Counted from the first letter of the stretch, positions 30,313 through 39,242 are shown. The stretch is DNA of 64,000 nt from Photobacterium toruni (GCF_024529955.1 NZ_AP024854.1:868001-932000), one strand, 5' to 3'. Notes: generated by a model from the sequence alone, not told the origin. Program-made: numbers and translations.

Positions 30313-31326
30313 ATGAGTCTTACACTTTCGAACGTCATTCTACATCAATTAGTAAAAAACGACCAAGATGAGCTAGAAATTCATCTTAGAAATCAAACGC
30401 TTGATAATGATTCTGCAACTGAGGATCTTGTTGCTGAATTGCATCGAATTTATAGCAGTAAAGGCACAAAAGGCTTTGCTCATTTTGCCGCAGATAGTGA
30501 GTTTGCCCATTGGTTGAAACAATTTCGTCAAGGCGAGTTAGATTTCCTAACATTTTCTAATCAAGCAGTGCAACGTTTACAGGCTGAATTAGTTAAATAT
30601 CCGTTTGCTGAAGCGGGTACATTGGTTATGGCTGAGTATCAGTCACTCGCAACTGATTATCTGTTTATTGGTATGCTACCAACGTGCCATAGTATGAAAG
30701 TGACTGATCAACTAGGTATTAGTGCAACGGACTATCTTGATATTAATAAGATGGACATTGTTGCGCGTATTGATTTGTCATCATGGGAAACTAATCCTGA
30801 ATCAACCCGCTATTTAACATTTGTTAAAGGACGTGTTGGTCGCAAGATTGCTGACTTTTTCCTTGATTTTATGCAAGCAGAAGTGGGGCTGGATGTTAAA
30901 GTTCAGAACCAAGTATTGATGCAAGCGGTTGAAGATTTTTGTGCGGATTCTCGTTTAGATAAAGAAGAAAAACAGCAGTATCGTAAGCAAGTTTACGACT
31001 ATTGTAATGGTCAACTTCAAGCGGGTGATGAAGTGACAGTCAAAGAATTGTCGGGTGAATTACCCACTTCTGATGATGGCACTAACTTCTATGATTTTAC
31101 CTCTAAGCAAGGTTATGAGTTAGAGGACAGTTTTCCTGCCGATCGTACTGCAATGCGTAAATTGACCAAATTTGTTGGTTCTGGCGGCGGTATGACGCTT
31201 AACTTTGATAGTATGTTATTAGGTGAACGGATCTTTTATGATGCAGAAACGGATACCTTAACCATCAAAGGCACCCCACCTAATTTAAAAGATCAGCTAT
31301 TACGTCGTCTAAATAGCGATAATTAA
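30313..31326 (+). CDS. yejK: Nucleoid-associated protein YejK/NdpA
   Basis: YejK (NdpA) is an abundant nucleoid-associated protein reported to affect DNA topology through topoisomerase IV and gyrase. The 337-residue product shows the family signature across its length, for example FAHWLKQFRQGELDF, DYLDINKMDIVARID and KGRVGRKIADFFLDFM. It starts 76 bases from the divergent yejL. A GT-wobble hairpin with a T-run follows. Confidence 0.93.
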   Translation: MSLTLSNVILHQLVKNDQDELEIHLRNQTLDNDSATEDLVAELHRIYSSKGTKGFAHFAADSEFAHWLKQFRQGELDFLTFSNQAVQRLQAELVKYPFAEAGTLVMAEYQSLATDYLFIGMLPTCHSMKVTDQLGISATDYLDINKMDIVARIDLSSWETNPESTRYLTFVKGRVGRKIADFFLDFMQAEVGLDVKVQNQVLMQAVEDFCADSRLDKEEKQQYRKQVYDYCNGQLQAGDEVTVKELSGELPTSDDGTNFYDFTSKQGYELEDSFPADRTAMRKLTKFVGSGGGMTLNFDSMLLGERIFYDAETDTLTIKGTPPNLKDQLLRRLNSDN

Positions 31327-31362
31327 TAGTGGCTGTTATGCCGCGTTCTTAATAAGAAATAA

Positions 31363-31417
31363 AGCCATTGTGAAGTATGCATCTCCTAATATTTGCTTAT
31401 ATCACAGTGGTTTTTTG
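31363..31417 (+). terminator. Candidate yejK terminator
   Basis: CCATTGTGA pairs with TCACAGTGG (one G-T wobble) around a loop of about 28 bases and is followed by six Ts. The long loop lowers confidence. Confidence 0.55.
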
Positions 31418-31465
31418 CTATTTAATGTATCGATATTTTATGGCAATGCTAATTTTTCGTATTTG

Positions 31466-31496
31466 TACATTGTTCTAAATTCATTCGAACAATGTA
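31466..31496. repeat. Perfect 10-bp inverted repeat upstream of the YgbA-like gene
   Basis: TACATTGTTC and GAACAATGTA flank an 11-base spacer about 110 bases before the YgbA-like gene. There is no T-run, so it is a better candidate for an operator than for a terminator. I cannot assign the regulator. Confidence 0.65.
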
Positions 31497-31572
31497 TTAA
31501 AGTATAATAAACCACCAGCTTCATGAGTTTGATTTTTGTTTTTGTCCATTAGATTCTGATTTGAGCTTAAAT

Positions 31573-31586
31573 TTGATCTTTATCAT
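31573..31586 (+). promoter_or_regulatory. FNR-type box upstream of the YgbA-like gene
   Basis: TTGAT-CTTT-ATCAT matches the FNR consensus TTGAT-N4-ATCAA at nine of ten positions. It lies 19 bases before the first ATG of the gene, or 37 before the next. Its closeness to the start may mean repression, or that the downstream ATG is used. Confidence 0.6.
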
Positions 31587-31604
31587 TGGCACTGATAGCG
31601 ATGA

Positions 31605-31991
31605 ATGGATAATGGCACAACTATGATAGTTATTAACAATCATTCAGTTCGTTCGCAGCGTGAACTGAATACAGTGAAAGCGATGATTCGCCTATATTGT
31701 AAAACGTTGCACCGTGGAGCAGTAATGTGCTCTGAATGTGAAAGTCTTATCGAGTATGTTGAGGAGAGAGTAACAGGTTGTCGTCTTGGTGAAGAAAAGC
31801 CAAGTTGTATGCATTGTATTGGACATTGTTATCAATCTGCCAAGCGTCTTCAGATGATCCACGTTTTACGTTGGAGTTATCCACATTATTTTTGGCGTCA
31901 CCCATTTCGGGCTATACACTTTAAGTTAGACAATTTACGTAGTGTCCAAATGTCAGCCGCAAAAGCCGATATTATCGCAAAAACGAGTTAA
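31605..31991 (+). CDS. YgbA-like (nitrous-oxide-stimulated promoter family) Cys-rich protein
   Basis: The product (up to 128 residues) has the pattern of E. coli YgbA: RLYCKTLHRG, CSECESLIEYVEERV, then CRLGEEKPSCMHCIGHCYQ. The six or more cysteines and conserved histidines look like a metal or iron-sulfur site. E. coli ygbA belongs to the nitric-oxide-responsive NsrR regulon. Two ATG codons, 31605 and 31623, are possible, and neither has a strong ribosome-binding site. An FNR-type box and a 10-bp dyad lie upstream. I found no clear NsrR motif. Confidence 0.8.
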   Translation: MDNGTTMIVINNHSVRSQRELNTVKAMIRLYCKTLHRGAVMCSECESLIEYVEERVTGCRLGEEKPSCMHCIGHCYQSAKRLQMIHVLRWSYPHYFWRHPFRAIHFKLDNLRSVQMSAAKADIIAKTS

Positions 31992-32087
31992 ATCCATATT
32001 GATTTTATTAAACCGATATTGATTTAACCTAACAACTGAAAAGATTGTACCTCTTTGTAAGTCATACCAATGTGGATTATTTACAAA

Positions 32088-32119
32088 GAAAAAAGGCTGC
32101 AGAAATGCAGCCTTTTTTA
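32088..32119. terminator. Terminator between the YgbA-like and M20 peptidase genes
   Basis: AAAAGGCTGCA and TGCAGCCTTTTTT form a strong stem around a GAAA loop. It sits between convergent genes and should work in both directions. Confidence 0.9.
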
Positions 32120-32135
32120 ATATTTTTTTTATGGG

Positions 32136-33260
32136 TTATTGTTGCGCGATTTTCACAAGTACTTGCTGTAATAAGCGAATACGAGGCTCAATAGAAGCTA
32201 AATCTAACCATTCGTCAGCACTGTGGAAGCCTGCGCCAATGGGACCTAAACCATCTAAGGTTGGAATACCTAATACGGCGGTTAGGTTAGCATCAGAGCC
32301 TCCACCGACTGCCTGCCACGTAATATCAATACCTAATTCTTTACCGACGGCTTCAACTTGTGCCATTAATACTTCAGTTTGTGGGCTTGGAACCATTGAT
32401 GGTTTGTGTGCTTCTCGTTCAACTGTGATCGTGACGCCATCAACGAATGGTGTTTCTGTTAGTGCGCGAATTTGAGCATTCACATCGGCGTATTCATCGT
32501 TATCCCAGAAACGAACATCCACCACAACTTCCGCAAAATCAGGAACAATATTTGCGCCAGCACCGCCACTGACAACGCCCGCATTTAAGGTTGTACCTGA
32601 CTCAAAATTCGTCATCGCATTAATAGCTAAAATCCAATGAGCCATTTCTGTGATTGCGCTGCGACCATTTTGAGGTTCATTACCCGCATGGGCAGCTTTA
32701 CCATGGAAACTTAAACGGTAACGTGCCATGCCTTTACGCGCTTTAACTAATGAACCATCAGCACGAGCAGCTTCTGCCACTAAAACATGTTTAGCGTTAA
32801 CGGCAACACTTTTTAGCCATGTTTCTGAATGCAGTGAACCGATCTCTTCGTCTGGGTTCATACACACACAGATAGATAAAGCATCGAGAGCCGTTGGATC
32901 AAGATCGCGCAGTGCATAAACCATGCTTAATAGCCCTGATTTCATGTCAGAAACCCCTGGACCATAAGCACGCTCATTATCGTGTGTCATTGGGCGAGCT
33001 GCCGCAGTACCAACAGGGAATACGGTGTCCATATGACCGATGAGCATTACATCGATCTGATCAGCATCTGGTTTATTACGTACTTCAAGACCTGTGCCTG
33101 CAATACCACAATCAATACGTTTAACATGCCAACCTAAATCAAGGTATTTTTGTGCCATGATGGTGGCTACAACATCGATACCATCAACGGTTAGAGTGCC
33201 GCAATCAAGGTTAATAAGTGGGCGTAATTCTTCAAGGTAATTATTCAGAGAAAAAGACAT
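32136..33260 (-). CDS. M20-family metallopeptidase (glutamate-carboxypeptidase-like)
   Basis: This 374-residue protein has the two-zinc M20 core: GHMDTVFP, GPGVSDMKSG, NPDEEIGS (catalytic Glu) and a late metal-ligand His in GAGFHSADE. The dimerisation lid lies between (KAAHAGNEPQNGRSA). M20 enzymes of this type release C-terminal glutamate or split small peptides and N-acyl amino acids. The precise substrate is unknown. No signal peptide is seen, so it is cytoplasmic. It is the last gene of a yjiH-yjiG-M20 run; in E. coli yjiHG are followed instead by the isoaspartyl dipeptidase gene iadA. Confidence 0.88.
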   Translation of the reverse strand: MSFSLNNYLEELRPLINLDCGTLTVDGIDVVATIMAQKYLDLGWHVKRIDCGIAGTGLEVRNKPDADQIDVMLIGHMDTVFPVGTAAARPMTHDNERAYGPGVSDMKSGLLSMVYALRDLDPTALDALSICVCMNPDEEIGSLHSETWLKSVAVNAKHVLVAEAARADGSLVKARKGMARYRLSFHGKAAHAGNEPQNGRSAITEMAHWILAINAMTNFESGTTLNAGVVSGGAGANIVPDFAEVVVDVRFWDNDEYADVNAQIRALTETPFVDGVTITVEREAHKPSMVPSPQTEVLMAQVEAVGKELGIDITWQAVGGGSDANLTAVLGIPTLDGLGPIGAGFHSADEWLDLASIEPRIRLLQQVLVKIAQQ

Positions 33261-33348
33261 ATTAAAGACTCCGAGCCATTAATGGCTTATCGGTAATATA
33301 AATAGAAAAAGCGCACAGGAGACCAAAGGATTCCAATGCGCTAAGTAA

Positions 33349-33810
33349 TTACACTAATACGTTCATTACAAACATTGCTGCAAAAGCGTTTAATACTGAA
33401 ATAGCGATCATAATTGGAATGTAACGACCTTCAGTACGAATTGGACCCATAATACGACCCATGTACTGAACCTGAGAGCCCATTAGATAAATAGCAGGGG
33501 CTAGAATGGCAATGTGTTCACCGTTTAGAATACCTTGGTCAAACAGCGTAATAACAACACCTACAGCGCCACCCATTGACATCCATGCACCAATTAATAC
33601 TGCTGCTGCTTCACCAGGAAGACCAAAAACAGCCATAATGGGTGAAAATAATGTGCCCATTAATTCTAATGCGCCTGTGATTTGTAGTGCTTTGATGATC
33701 ACGAAAGCCATTAAGACGTTAGGTACTGTTGAAGTGGTGGCAATTACCCAGCCTTTTTTAGCGCCTTCAACAAAAATATCAGTCACCATTGGTTTTTTTG
33801 TAATAGTCAT
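33349..33810 (-). CDS. yjiG: YjiG-like membrane protein (nucleoside-recognition/Gate domain)
   Basis: This 153-residue membrane protein has three to four hydrophobic segments and the Gate (nucleoside-recognition) domain pattern, for example GAWMSMGGAVGVVITLF and YLMGSQVQYMGRIMGP. It resembles E. coli YjiG and the SpmB half of the Bacillus SpmA/SpmB pair. Its start overlaps the yjiH stop by one base (TAATG), so the pair is translated together and probably forms one transporter. The substrate is unknown; the adjacent peptidase suggests peptides or amino acid conjugates. Confidence 0.87.
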   Translation of the reverse strand: MTITKKPMVTDIFVEGAKKGWVIATTSTVPNVLMAFVIIKALQITGALELMGTLFSPIMAVFGLPGEAAAVLIGAWMSMGGAVGVVITLFDQGILNGEHIAILAPAIYLMGSQVQYMGRIMGPIRTEGRYIPIMIAISVLNAFAAMFVMNVLV

Positions 33811-34541
33811 TATGCATTTTCCTGAGCAACAGTTGTTGGTTTAGTGTCTTTGTTTTCTTTGCCTTCAGTGATGTTTAGGTATACGCGGAAAATGTTGGCA
33901 CCCACAAACTTGAAGATAAACATAATTGCAACCGCAAGACCGATAGAAGAGGTTACTGCTGGTTCACCTGATGCTGTGGTTAAGGTAAATAGCACCGCAC
34001 CTGATGAGAAGAAGTTTACAATCGCAGCACCGGCAGAGAACTGGAACATGGTAAAAATATCGGTTTCTCGTTTGGTGAGATGACCTTCATCATTTAGCTG
34101 GCGTGTCATGGCAGCACCTGCATCGGTACTTTGTAGTGAGGCGATCAACGCTAAACCTGAGTTACCTGGAATACCCATTAATGGGCGCAGTAAAGGGGTT
34201 AATAATTTACGTGCCGCATCTAGTGCGCCGTAATGCTCAAGGACATTGATCATACCTAGAGCAAACATCACTGTTGGGATCAACGTTAACGCAAAAATAA
34301 AGCCATCACGCGCACCGCTACCACCTTTGCCACGGAATGAGGTTGAAGCTGCTTCTACACCTTCTGCGGTATCATTAACGGAATAAACGACATTACCGAA
34401 TGAGCCATTTAAGGTTGTAAAATCAAATACGCCGTACCACTGATTAGATTGCAGTGCGCCGGAAAAGAAAATGATAGCAAATGCGAGGGCAATGTAGCTG
34501 CCAATAGTAACTTTACGGCCTTCTATTGCGTTGTTGCTCAT
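33810..34541 (-). CDS. yjiH: YjiH-like membrane protein (nucleoside-recognition/Gate domain)
   Basis: This 243-residue membrane protein is the first gene of the yjiH-yjiG-peptidase run. It contains about five hydrophobic segments and Gate-domain features (PGNSGLALIASLQSTDAGAAMT and FQFSAGAAIVNFFSSGAV). The start at 34541 is chosen because AAGGA lies eight bases before it; an upstream in-frame codon has no such site. The operon has its own promoter, since a strong terminator ends nhaC 370 bases upstream. An FNR-like dyad lies about 150 bases before the start. Confidence 0.87.
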   Translation of the reverse strand: MSNNAIEGRKVTIGSYIALAFAIIFFSGALQSNQWYGVFDFTTLNGSFGNVVYSVNDTAEGVEAASTSFRGKGGSGARDGFIFALTLIPTVMFALGMINVLEHYGALDAARKLLTPLLRPLMGIPGNSGLALIASLQSTDAGAAMTRQLNDEGHLTKRETDIFTMFQFSAGAAIVNFFSSGAVLFTLTTASGEPAVTSSIGLAVAIMFIFKFVGANIFRVYLNITEGKENKDTKPTTVAQENA

Positions 34542-34911
34542 AGATATATCCTTATAAAACGGAAAGATAAAAAATGGTTTCACCAAATGAACACCGATGA
34601 TTGTTTTTGTGGCTACGTTTTCATCTTATTCATTTAGTGCTTAATTCGGTAATAGCGGTATTTTCATTAAAAATGAGTTTTAAATATTGACGAGGGTCAA
34701 GGTGTTGGATTGAAAAGTAAGTTTGATGAAATGTGGATCTTATATTTGTGAACTGGCTCTATAAAGATGCTGATGGTTGGGTCAATAACGGGGAGGGCTG
34801 CGACAGGGAGAAATACCGAATAGATTCGTATTTCAATAAATACCTATTAGGTATCAATTGGTTGTATAGTGACTTATTGCAAGAAAGTGTGATTTTTTAT
34901 TTTTGTTTTAA
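34542..34911. promoter_or_regulatory. yjiH upstream region with three dyads
   Basis: This stretch holds no convincing gene. It contains an FNR-like dyad (34687-34700), a 10-bp imperfect dyad AAATAC-C-GAAT/ATTCGTATTT (34811-34833), and a perfect ATACCT/AGGTAT palindrome (34840-34854). Together they suggest dense regulation of the yjiH operon. Regulators are not identified. Confidence 0.45.
34687..34700. promoter_or_regulatory. FNR/CRP-superfamily-like dyad upstream of yjiH
   Basis: TTGAC-GAGG-GTCAA is a perfect dyad with the spacing of FNR-family sites (TTGAT-N4-ATCAA). TTGAC half-sites are known for some FNR-family members. It lies about 150 bases before yjiH. Confidence 0.42.
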
Positions 34912-34942
34912 TAAAAAAACGCACCTTTTTAGAGGTGCGTTA
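34912..34942 (-). terminator. nhaC terminator
   Basis: On the reverse strand an AACGCACCT/AGGTGCGTT stem is followed by a long T-run, about 30 bases after the nhaC stop. Confidence 0.9.
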
Positions 34943-34970
34943 ATATGATCGATATAATGCACAATGCAGC

Positions 34971-36422
34971 TTATGACGTTAAGCGTTTCACTGTCATTAA
35001 CTCATCTTCGTCATCTTCAGCTAATTGTTCTGCCGTTGCTGGTGGACAACGATCGACAAACCAGCCCATGTACGATGTCACAATGGTCACAATAATACAG
35101 ACAAAACTAAGCCACATGAAGGGTGCGTAAGAGAAAGTAGCAACACCTAAAATACTCGCCATGTAGATGCCATTGTCACTCCAAGGCACCATACCAGAGG
35201 TGAGCGTGCCACCAAATTCAGCATTACGAGATAAATTCTTACGCTGGTAACCTAAACGGTCGTAGTTTTTAGCACAAATTTTTGGCGTTAGAATTAATGA
35301 TACGTACATTGCTGAACCAAATACGTTACCTAAGAAAGCGGTTGCGATAGTCGAAACTGCAAGGCTACCTGCTGAATTTACTTTACGTTCAAATAGACGG
35401 GCAATAGTTTGTAGTACGCCAACTTTATCAAGTAAGCCACCAAAACCTAAACCAAAAATAATTACTGCAACTGAACCTAGCATTGATGACATGCCGCCAC
35501 GGTTTAGAATCGCATCAATAAATTCAACCCCAGAGCTAATAGAGAACGGTGCCCAAGCAGCATTAATCGCTTTAAGAGGATCCATACCCTGAACCATAAC
35601 AGCCCATGCAATACCCAGTAATGAACCAAAAGAAATAACAGGGAAAGAAGGTAAACGGAACGCTAATAGCACTAATACAATAATGACAGGAATAAACGAT
35701 AATGGTGAAATAACAAATTGTTTATCCATCGCTGCGATGACAGAATCGACTTGTGACATATCAACACTGCCAGCGTAGTGGAAACCTACTGCTGTAAATA
35801 GAATGCCAGTAATAACATAGCTAATCAGTGCAATTGGCAGCATGCCTTTGATGTGTTCCATGATTTCAACGTTAGACATTGAAGAAGCAAGGATCACAGA
35901 ATCTGATAGTGGTGACATTTTATCACCAAAATAACAGCCAGAAAGTACGGCACCCGCAGTCATTGGTGCTGGAATACCTAACCCTTGACCAATCCCCATC
36001 ATTGCAATACCAGCAGTACCTGCAGCGCCCCAAGATGTGCCTGTTGCCAATGCAGTTAATGAACAAATGATCATTGTTGCCAGCAAGAAAATGGAAGGGT
36101 GGATAGCTTCAAGACCATAGTAGATAATTGTTGGAACAATACCGCCAGCAATCCAAGTACCGACCAATGAACCAACGGCTAATAATATTAATACTGCACC
36201 TAAACCGTTAGCGATACCTTTGGTTGCGGCTTTTTCTAACGATTTATAATCATGTCCGAGTTTAATTCCTAATGCAATAATCACAAACCAACCAATGTAT
36301 AACGCTAGTTGGATTGGCAAATTCAATTTTGAGGTAAAAGAGAATGCAAGGGCAAGGAAAATACCTAATGCAATAATTACTTGCATTACTGAGGGTAATT
36401 TCACGATTGTCTGTTTTTCCAT
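34971..36422 (-). CDS. nhaC: NhaC-type Na+/H+ antiporter
   Basis: The 483-residue protein has the hydrophobic layout of about eleven or twelve membrane segments and the NhaC signature with TGTSWGAAGTAGIAMMG and SGCYFGDKMSPLSDSVILAS. It should exchange Na+ for protons, though some family members carry amino or organic acids. The C-terminal tail is acidic (EQLAEDDEDE). It is a single-gene unit, ended by its own terminator. I looked upstream for a lysine riboswitch, which controls some NhaC-family genes, and found none. Confidence 0.9.
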   Translation of the reverse strand: MEKQTIVKLPSVMQVIIALGIFLALAFSFTSKLNLPIQLALYIGWFVIIALGIKLGHDYKSLEKAATKGIANGLGAVLILLAVGSLVGTWIAGGIVPTIIYYGLEAIHPSIFLLATMIICSLTALATGTSWGAAGTAGIAMMGIGQGLGIPAPMTAGAVLSGCYFGDKMSPLSDSVILASSMSNVEIMEHIKGMLPIALISYVITGILFTAVGFHYAGSVDMSQVDSVIAAMDKQFVISPLSFIPVIIVLVLLAFRLPSFPVISFGSLLGIAWAVMVQGMDPLKAINAAWAPFSISSGVEFIDAILNRGGMSSMLGSVAVIIFGLGFGGLLDKVGVLQTIARLFERKVNSAGSLAVSTIATAFLGNVFGSAMYVSLILTPKICAKNYDRLGYQRKNLSRNAEFGGTLTSGMVPWSDNGIYMASILGVATFSYAPFMWLSFVCIIVTIVTSYMGWFVDRCPPATAEQLAEDDEDELMTVKRLTS

Positions 36423-37129
36423 ACTTCTAACCTTGTTTTATCGAGCTTGTTGAAATTGGGTCCAACCCAACCAATCAATACTATTTATCATTGGTTTTTA
36501 AATCGGATTGAAAAAGACGGCAATTGAAGCGGCGTTACTTTATCAAATTGATTTATCATCGTGATAAATAATGTTTCTTTCTGTGATCTAAGTCTTTTTG
36601 ATACAGATCTTTCGTAAAACACTGACTTTAGTTGTTCTTTTAGTGTTAATTGATGGTTCTTATGTTGTGTTTTATATTTATTATAAAGTCATAGTGTATC
36701 TGTAAAAATTGTACAAAAAGCAATAGATAAAGCATAAAAAGCTATTAACAATAATGGTTATGAACTATCTACCTACTTAATCACAGCCATGGAGATTATC
36801 AGGGAAAGGTCTTTTTTTCAAAGATATACCAATGTTAACTTTTTACTAAGTTGATTGCATAAGCTAGAAATAAGCTCTTTTTTTGTACGTAAAAGATTGT
36901 TTTTTGGGGTGTTGTGGTTGGTTTTCGTGCGATTTTTTTAGTTTTTCATTGGCAATAATAAAACCTAATGTAACTAATAAGAAACTCAAATGATAAGAAG
37001 ATCGTAAAATATGGTTATCTTAAATACTGGTGTTTTTTATTTATAATTGAAAATTATGCTTGTTTTTAATCTTGTAAATCTCTATAGATGGATAAAGATA
37101 TTTCAATACAACAGGGAGTGTAGTTGCAA
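36423..37129. promoter_or_regulatory. nhaC-asd divergent intergenic region
   Basis: About 700 bases carry no supported gene. They hold several dyads near nhaC: TTGGGT/ACCCAA (36456-36470), ATCAA-A-TTGAT (36542-36552) and a perfect ATTTATCA/TGATAAAT palindrome (36551-36569). A 25-base segment at 36826-36850 resembles one at 32064-32088. No riboswitch or RNA gene could be identified before asd. Confidence 0.4.
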
Positions 37130-38248
37130 ATGATGACAGTAGGTTTAGTCGGTTGGCGTGGTATGGTGGGCTCTGTATTAATGCAGCGTATGGTCGAGGA
37201 AGGTGACTTTGCTGTTATCGATCCGGTCTTTTTTACCACATCACAGGTAGGTTTAGCAGCGCCTAATTTTGGAAAAGATGCTGGCGTATTACAAGACGCG
37301 TTTGATCTTGAAGCTTTGAAGCGACTTGATGTGGTGATTACCTGTCAAGGTGGCAGTTATACTGAGAAAGTGTATCCAGCATTACGACAAGCGGGTTGGA
37401 AAGGTTATTGGATTGATGCCGCATCAACCTTACGTATGCAACCTGATTCTATTATCACACTTGATCCGGTCAATTTTGAACAAATCCAACAAGGTATTCA
37501 TAGTGGTATTAATACGTATGTTGGTGGTAATTGCACCGTTAGTTTGATGTTAATGGCGGTGGGTGGTTTATATAAAGCGGGATTAGTTGAATGGATGACT
37601 TCGCAAACTTATCAAGCAGCATCCGGTGCTGGTGCAAAGAATATGCGCGAGTTAATCAGCCAAATGGGTGTGATTAATGATTCTGTTACCAGCGAATTAG
37701 CTAATCCAGCAACATCCATTTTAGATATTGATCGTAAAGTTGCGCAAACATTACGTGCCTCAGATTTTCCTGCTCAACAATTTGGGGCGCCATTGGCTGG
37801 TTCATTGATTCCATGGATTGATGTTAAGCGTGATAATGGTCAAAGCAAGGAAGAGTGGAAAGCATCGGTTGAGACCAATAAGATCTTAGGTCTTCAAGAT
37901 AGCCCGATTCCTATTGATGGTACTTGTGTACGTATTGGCGCAATGCGTTGTCATAGCCAAGCATTAACATTAAAGCTTAAGAAAAATGTACCGCTTGATG
38001 AAGTGGAAGCGATCATTGCATCCCATAATGATTGGGTTAAAGTGATCCCGAATGAGCGTGATATTACAGTACAAGAATTAAGCCCTGCTAAAGTGACAGG
38101 AACATTATCAGTGCCTGTTGGTCGCTTGCGTAAATTAGCAATGGGTGACGATTATTTGAATGCGTTTACTGTCGGTGATCAGTTGCTTTGGGGAGCAGCA
38201 GAACCATTACGACGTACACTCCGTATTTTATTAGCCGCGAAAGCTTAA
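37130..38248 (+). CDS. asd: Aspartate-semialdehyde dehydrogenase (E. coli type)
   Basis: Asd reduces aspartyl phosphate to aspartate semialdehyde with NADPH, the branch point to lysine, diaminopimelate, threonine and methionine. The 372-residue protein starts [15 protein letters not shown], which aligns codon for codon with the E. coli N-terminus and places the catalytic Cys at 135 (GGNCTVS). An upstream TTG at 37124 has better spacing from GGGAG, so the exact start is not certain. The gene is monocistronic with a strong terminator. Confidence 0.95.
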   Translation: MMTVGLVGWRGMVGSVLMQRMVEEGDFAVIDPVFFTTSQVGLAAPNFGKDAGVLQDAFDLEALKRLDVVITCQGGSYTEKVYPALRQAGWKGYWIDAASTLRMQPDSIITLDPVNFEQIQQGIHSGINTYVGGNCTVSLMLMAVGGLYKAGLVEWMTSQTYQAASGAGAKNMRELISQMGVINDSVTSELANPATSILDIDRKVAQTLRASDFPAQQFGAPLAGSLIPWIDVKRDNGQSKEEWKASVETNKILGLQDSPIPIDGTCVRIGAMRCHSQALTLKLKKNVPLDEVEAIIASHNDWVKVIPNERDITVQELSPAKVTGTLSVPVGRLRKLAMGDDYLNAFTVGDQLLWGAAEPLRRTLRILLAAKA

Positions 38249-38270
38249 TTGTTATTACGGATTAAAATAA

Positions 38271-38301
38271 TAAAAAACCCGCTTAAAATAAGCGGGTTTT
38301 T
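38271..38301 (+). terminator. asd terminator
   Basis: An AAAACCCGCTT/AAGCGGGTTTT stem with a short A-rich loop ends in a T-run, shortly after the asd stop. Confidence 0.9.
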
Positions 38302-38321
38302 AGTCTTTGTATCACTGTAAA

Positions 38322-38912
38322 TTACGCTGCAAGATTTTTAGCGGCGAAATCCCAGTTAACCAATGCCCAGAATGCTGCCATGTAATCAGGGCGAGCATTG
38401 CGGTAATCGATGTAGTAAGCGTGTTCCCATACATCAACAGTTAGAAGCGGTGTCATTTTTAGACCTTCTTCTGCAATTGGGCAACCTGCGTTTGAAGTGT
38501 TAACGATTTCTAATGCGCCATCTTCAGTTTTAACTAACCATGTCCAGCCTGAACCAAAGTTGTTGATTGCTGAATCTGTGAATTTAGCTTTGAATTCTGC
38601 AAAAGAACCGAATGCTTTAACAATTGCATCTGCTAATTCGCCAGTTGGCTCGCCGCCGCCATTTGGACTTAGGCAGTGCCAGTAGAATGTATGGTTCCAT
38701 ACTTGAGCTGCGTTGTTGAAAACACCACCCGTAGAAGTCTGTACGATCTCTTCAAGAGATTTTTCAGCAAGGTCAGTACCTTCTACAAGACCGTTTAGCT
38801 TAACAACGTAAGTATTGTGGTGCTTACCGTAGTGGTATTCTAGTGTTTCTTGAGAGATATGTGGCTCAAGAGCGTTGATTGCGTACGGTAGAGCTGGTAA
38901 TTCAAATGCCAT
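38322..38912 (-). CDS. sodB: Iron superoxide dismutase
   Basis: SodB converts superoxide to oxygen and hydrogen peroxide in the cytoplasm. The 196-residue protein carries the four metal ligands in the expected motifs (His in EYHYGKHH, His in VWNHTFYW, Asp and His in DVWEHAYY). The Gln in NNAAQVWNH is the Fe-type second-sphere residue, which argues for iron rather than manganese. The transcript carries a small GGGC/GCCC hairpin near 38944-38955 ahead of the ribosome-binding site. It is divergent from grxD, as commonly seen in vibrios. Confidence 0.97.
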   Translation of the reverse strand: MAFELPALPYAINALEPHISQETLEYHYGKHHNTYVVKLNGLVEGTDLAEKSLEEIVQTSTGGVFNNAAQVWNHTFYWHCLSPNGGGEPTGELADAIVKAFGSFAEFKAKFTDSAINNFGSGWTWLVKTEDGALEIVNTSNAGCPIAEEGLKMTPLLTVDVWEHAYYIDYRNARPDYMAAFWALVNWDFAAKNLAA

Positions 38913-39242
38913 TGCTCAATTCTCCATTTTAATTGTAGTTATTGGGCTTATGCCCACGACATTACTTCTAGTAGACGTTGGCGCCTACTTATTATTTGAA
39001 TCTGACCGTTTTATTTTAGCAAGTTTTTAGTTTATTAAAAGCATTATGCTTAAAAAAATACCCTATACCTCGTTATCAGTAAGGTCAATAACCACTTAAT
39101 AGATATCAATATAACTAAGATTGCGTTTTATTGTTGATAACGAGGTGCTAAACATAATTTGAAAGTATTTTTATTGGTGACGATAACCAAGTAGAATGGT
39201 AGGGTTTATTACAAATGACTATTAGAATCGGACGAGGAAGCG

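Noticed and set aside
34733..34948. 71-residue plus-strand frame between yjiH and nhaC
   Set aside because: It overlaps the nhaC terminator, has no ribosome-binding site, and its product resembles no known protein.
36423..37129. Lysine riboswitch before nhaC or asd
   Set aside because: None of the conserved lysine-riboswitch segments could be found on either strand, though the family controls some NhaC and Asd genes elsewhere.
37090..37132. TTG at 37124 as the asd start
   Set aside because: GGGAG is well spaced to it, but ATG at 37130 aligns exactly with the E. coli N-terminus and catalytic Cys135. The TTG is kept only as an alternative.
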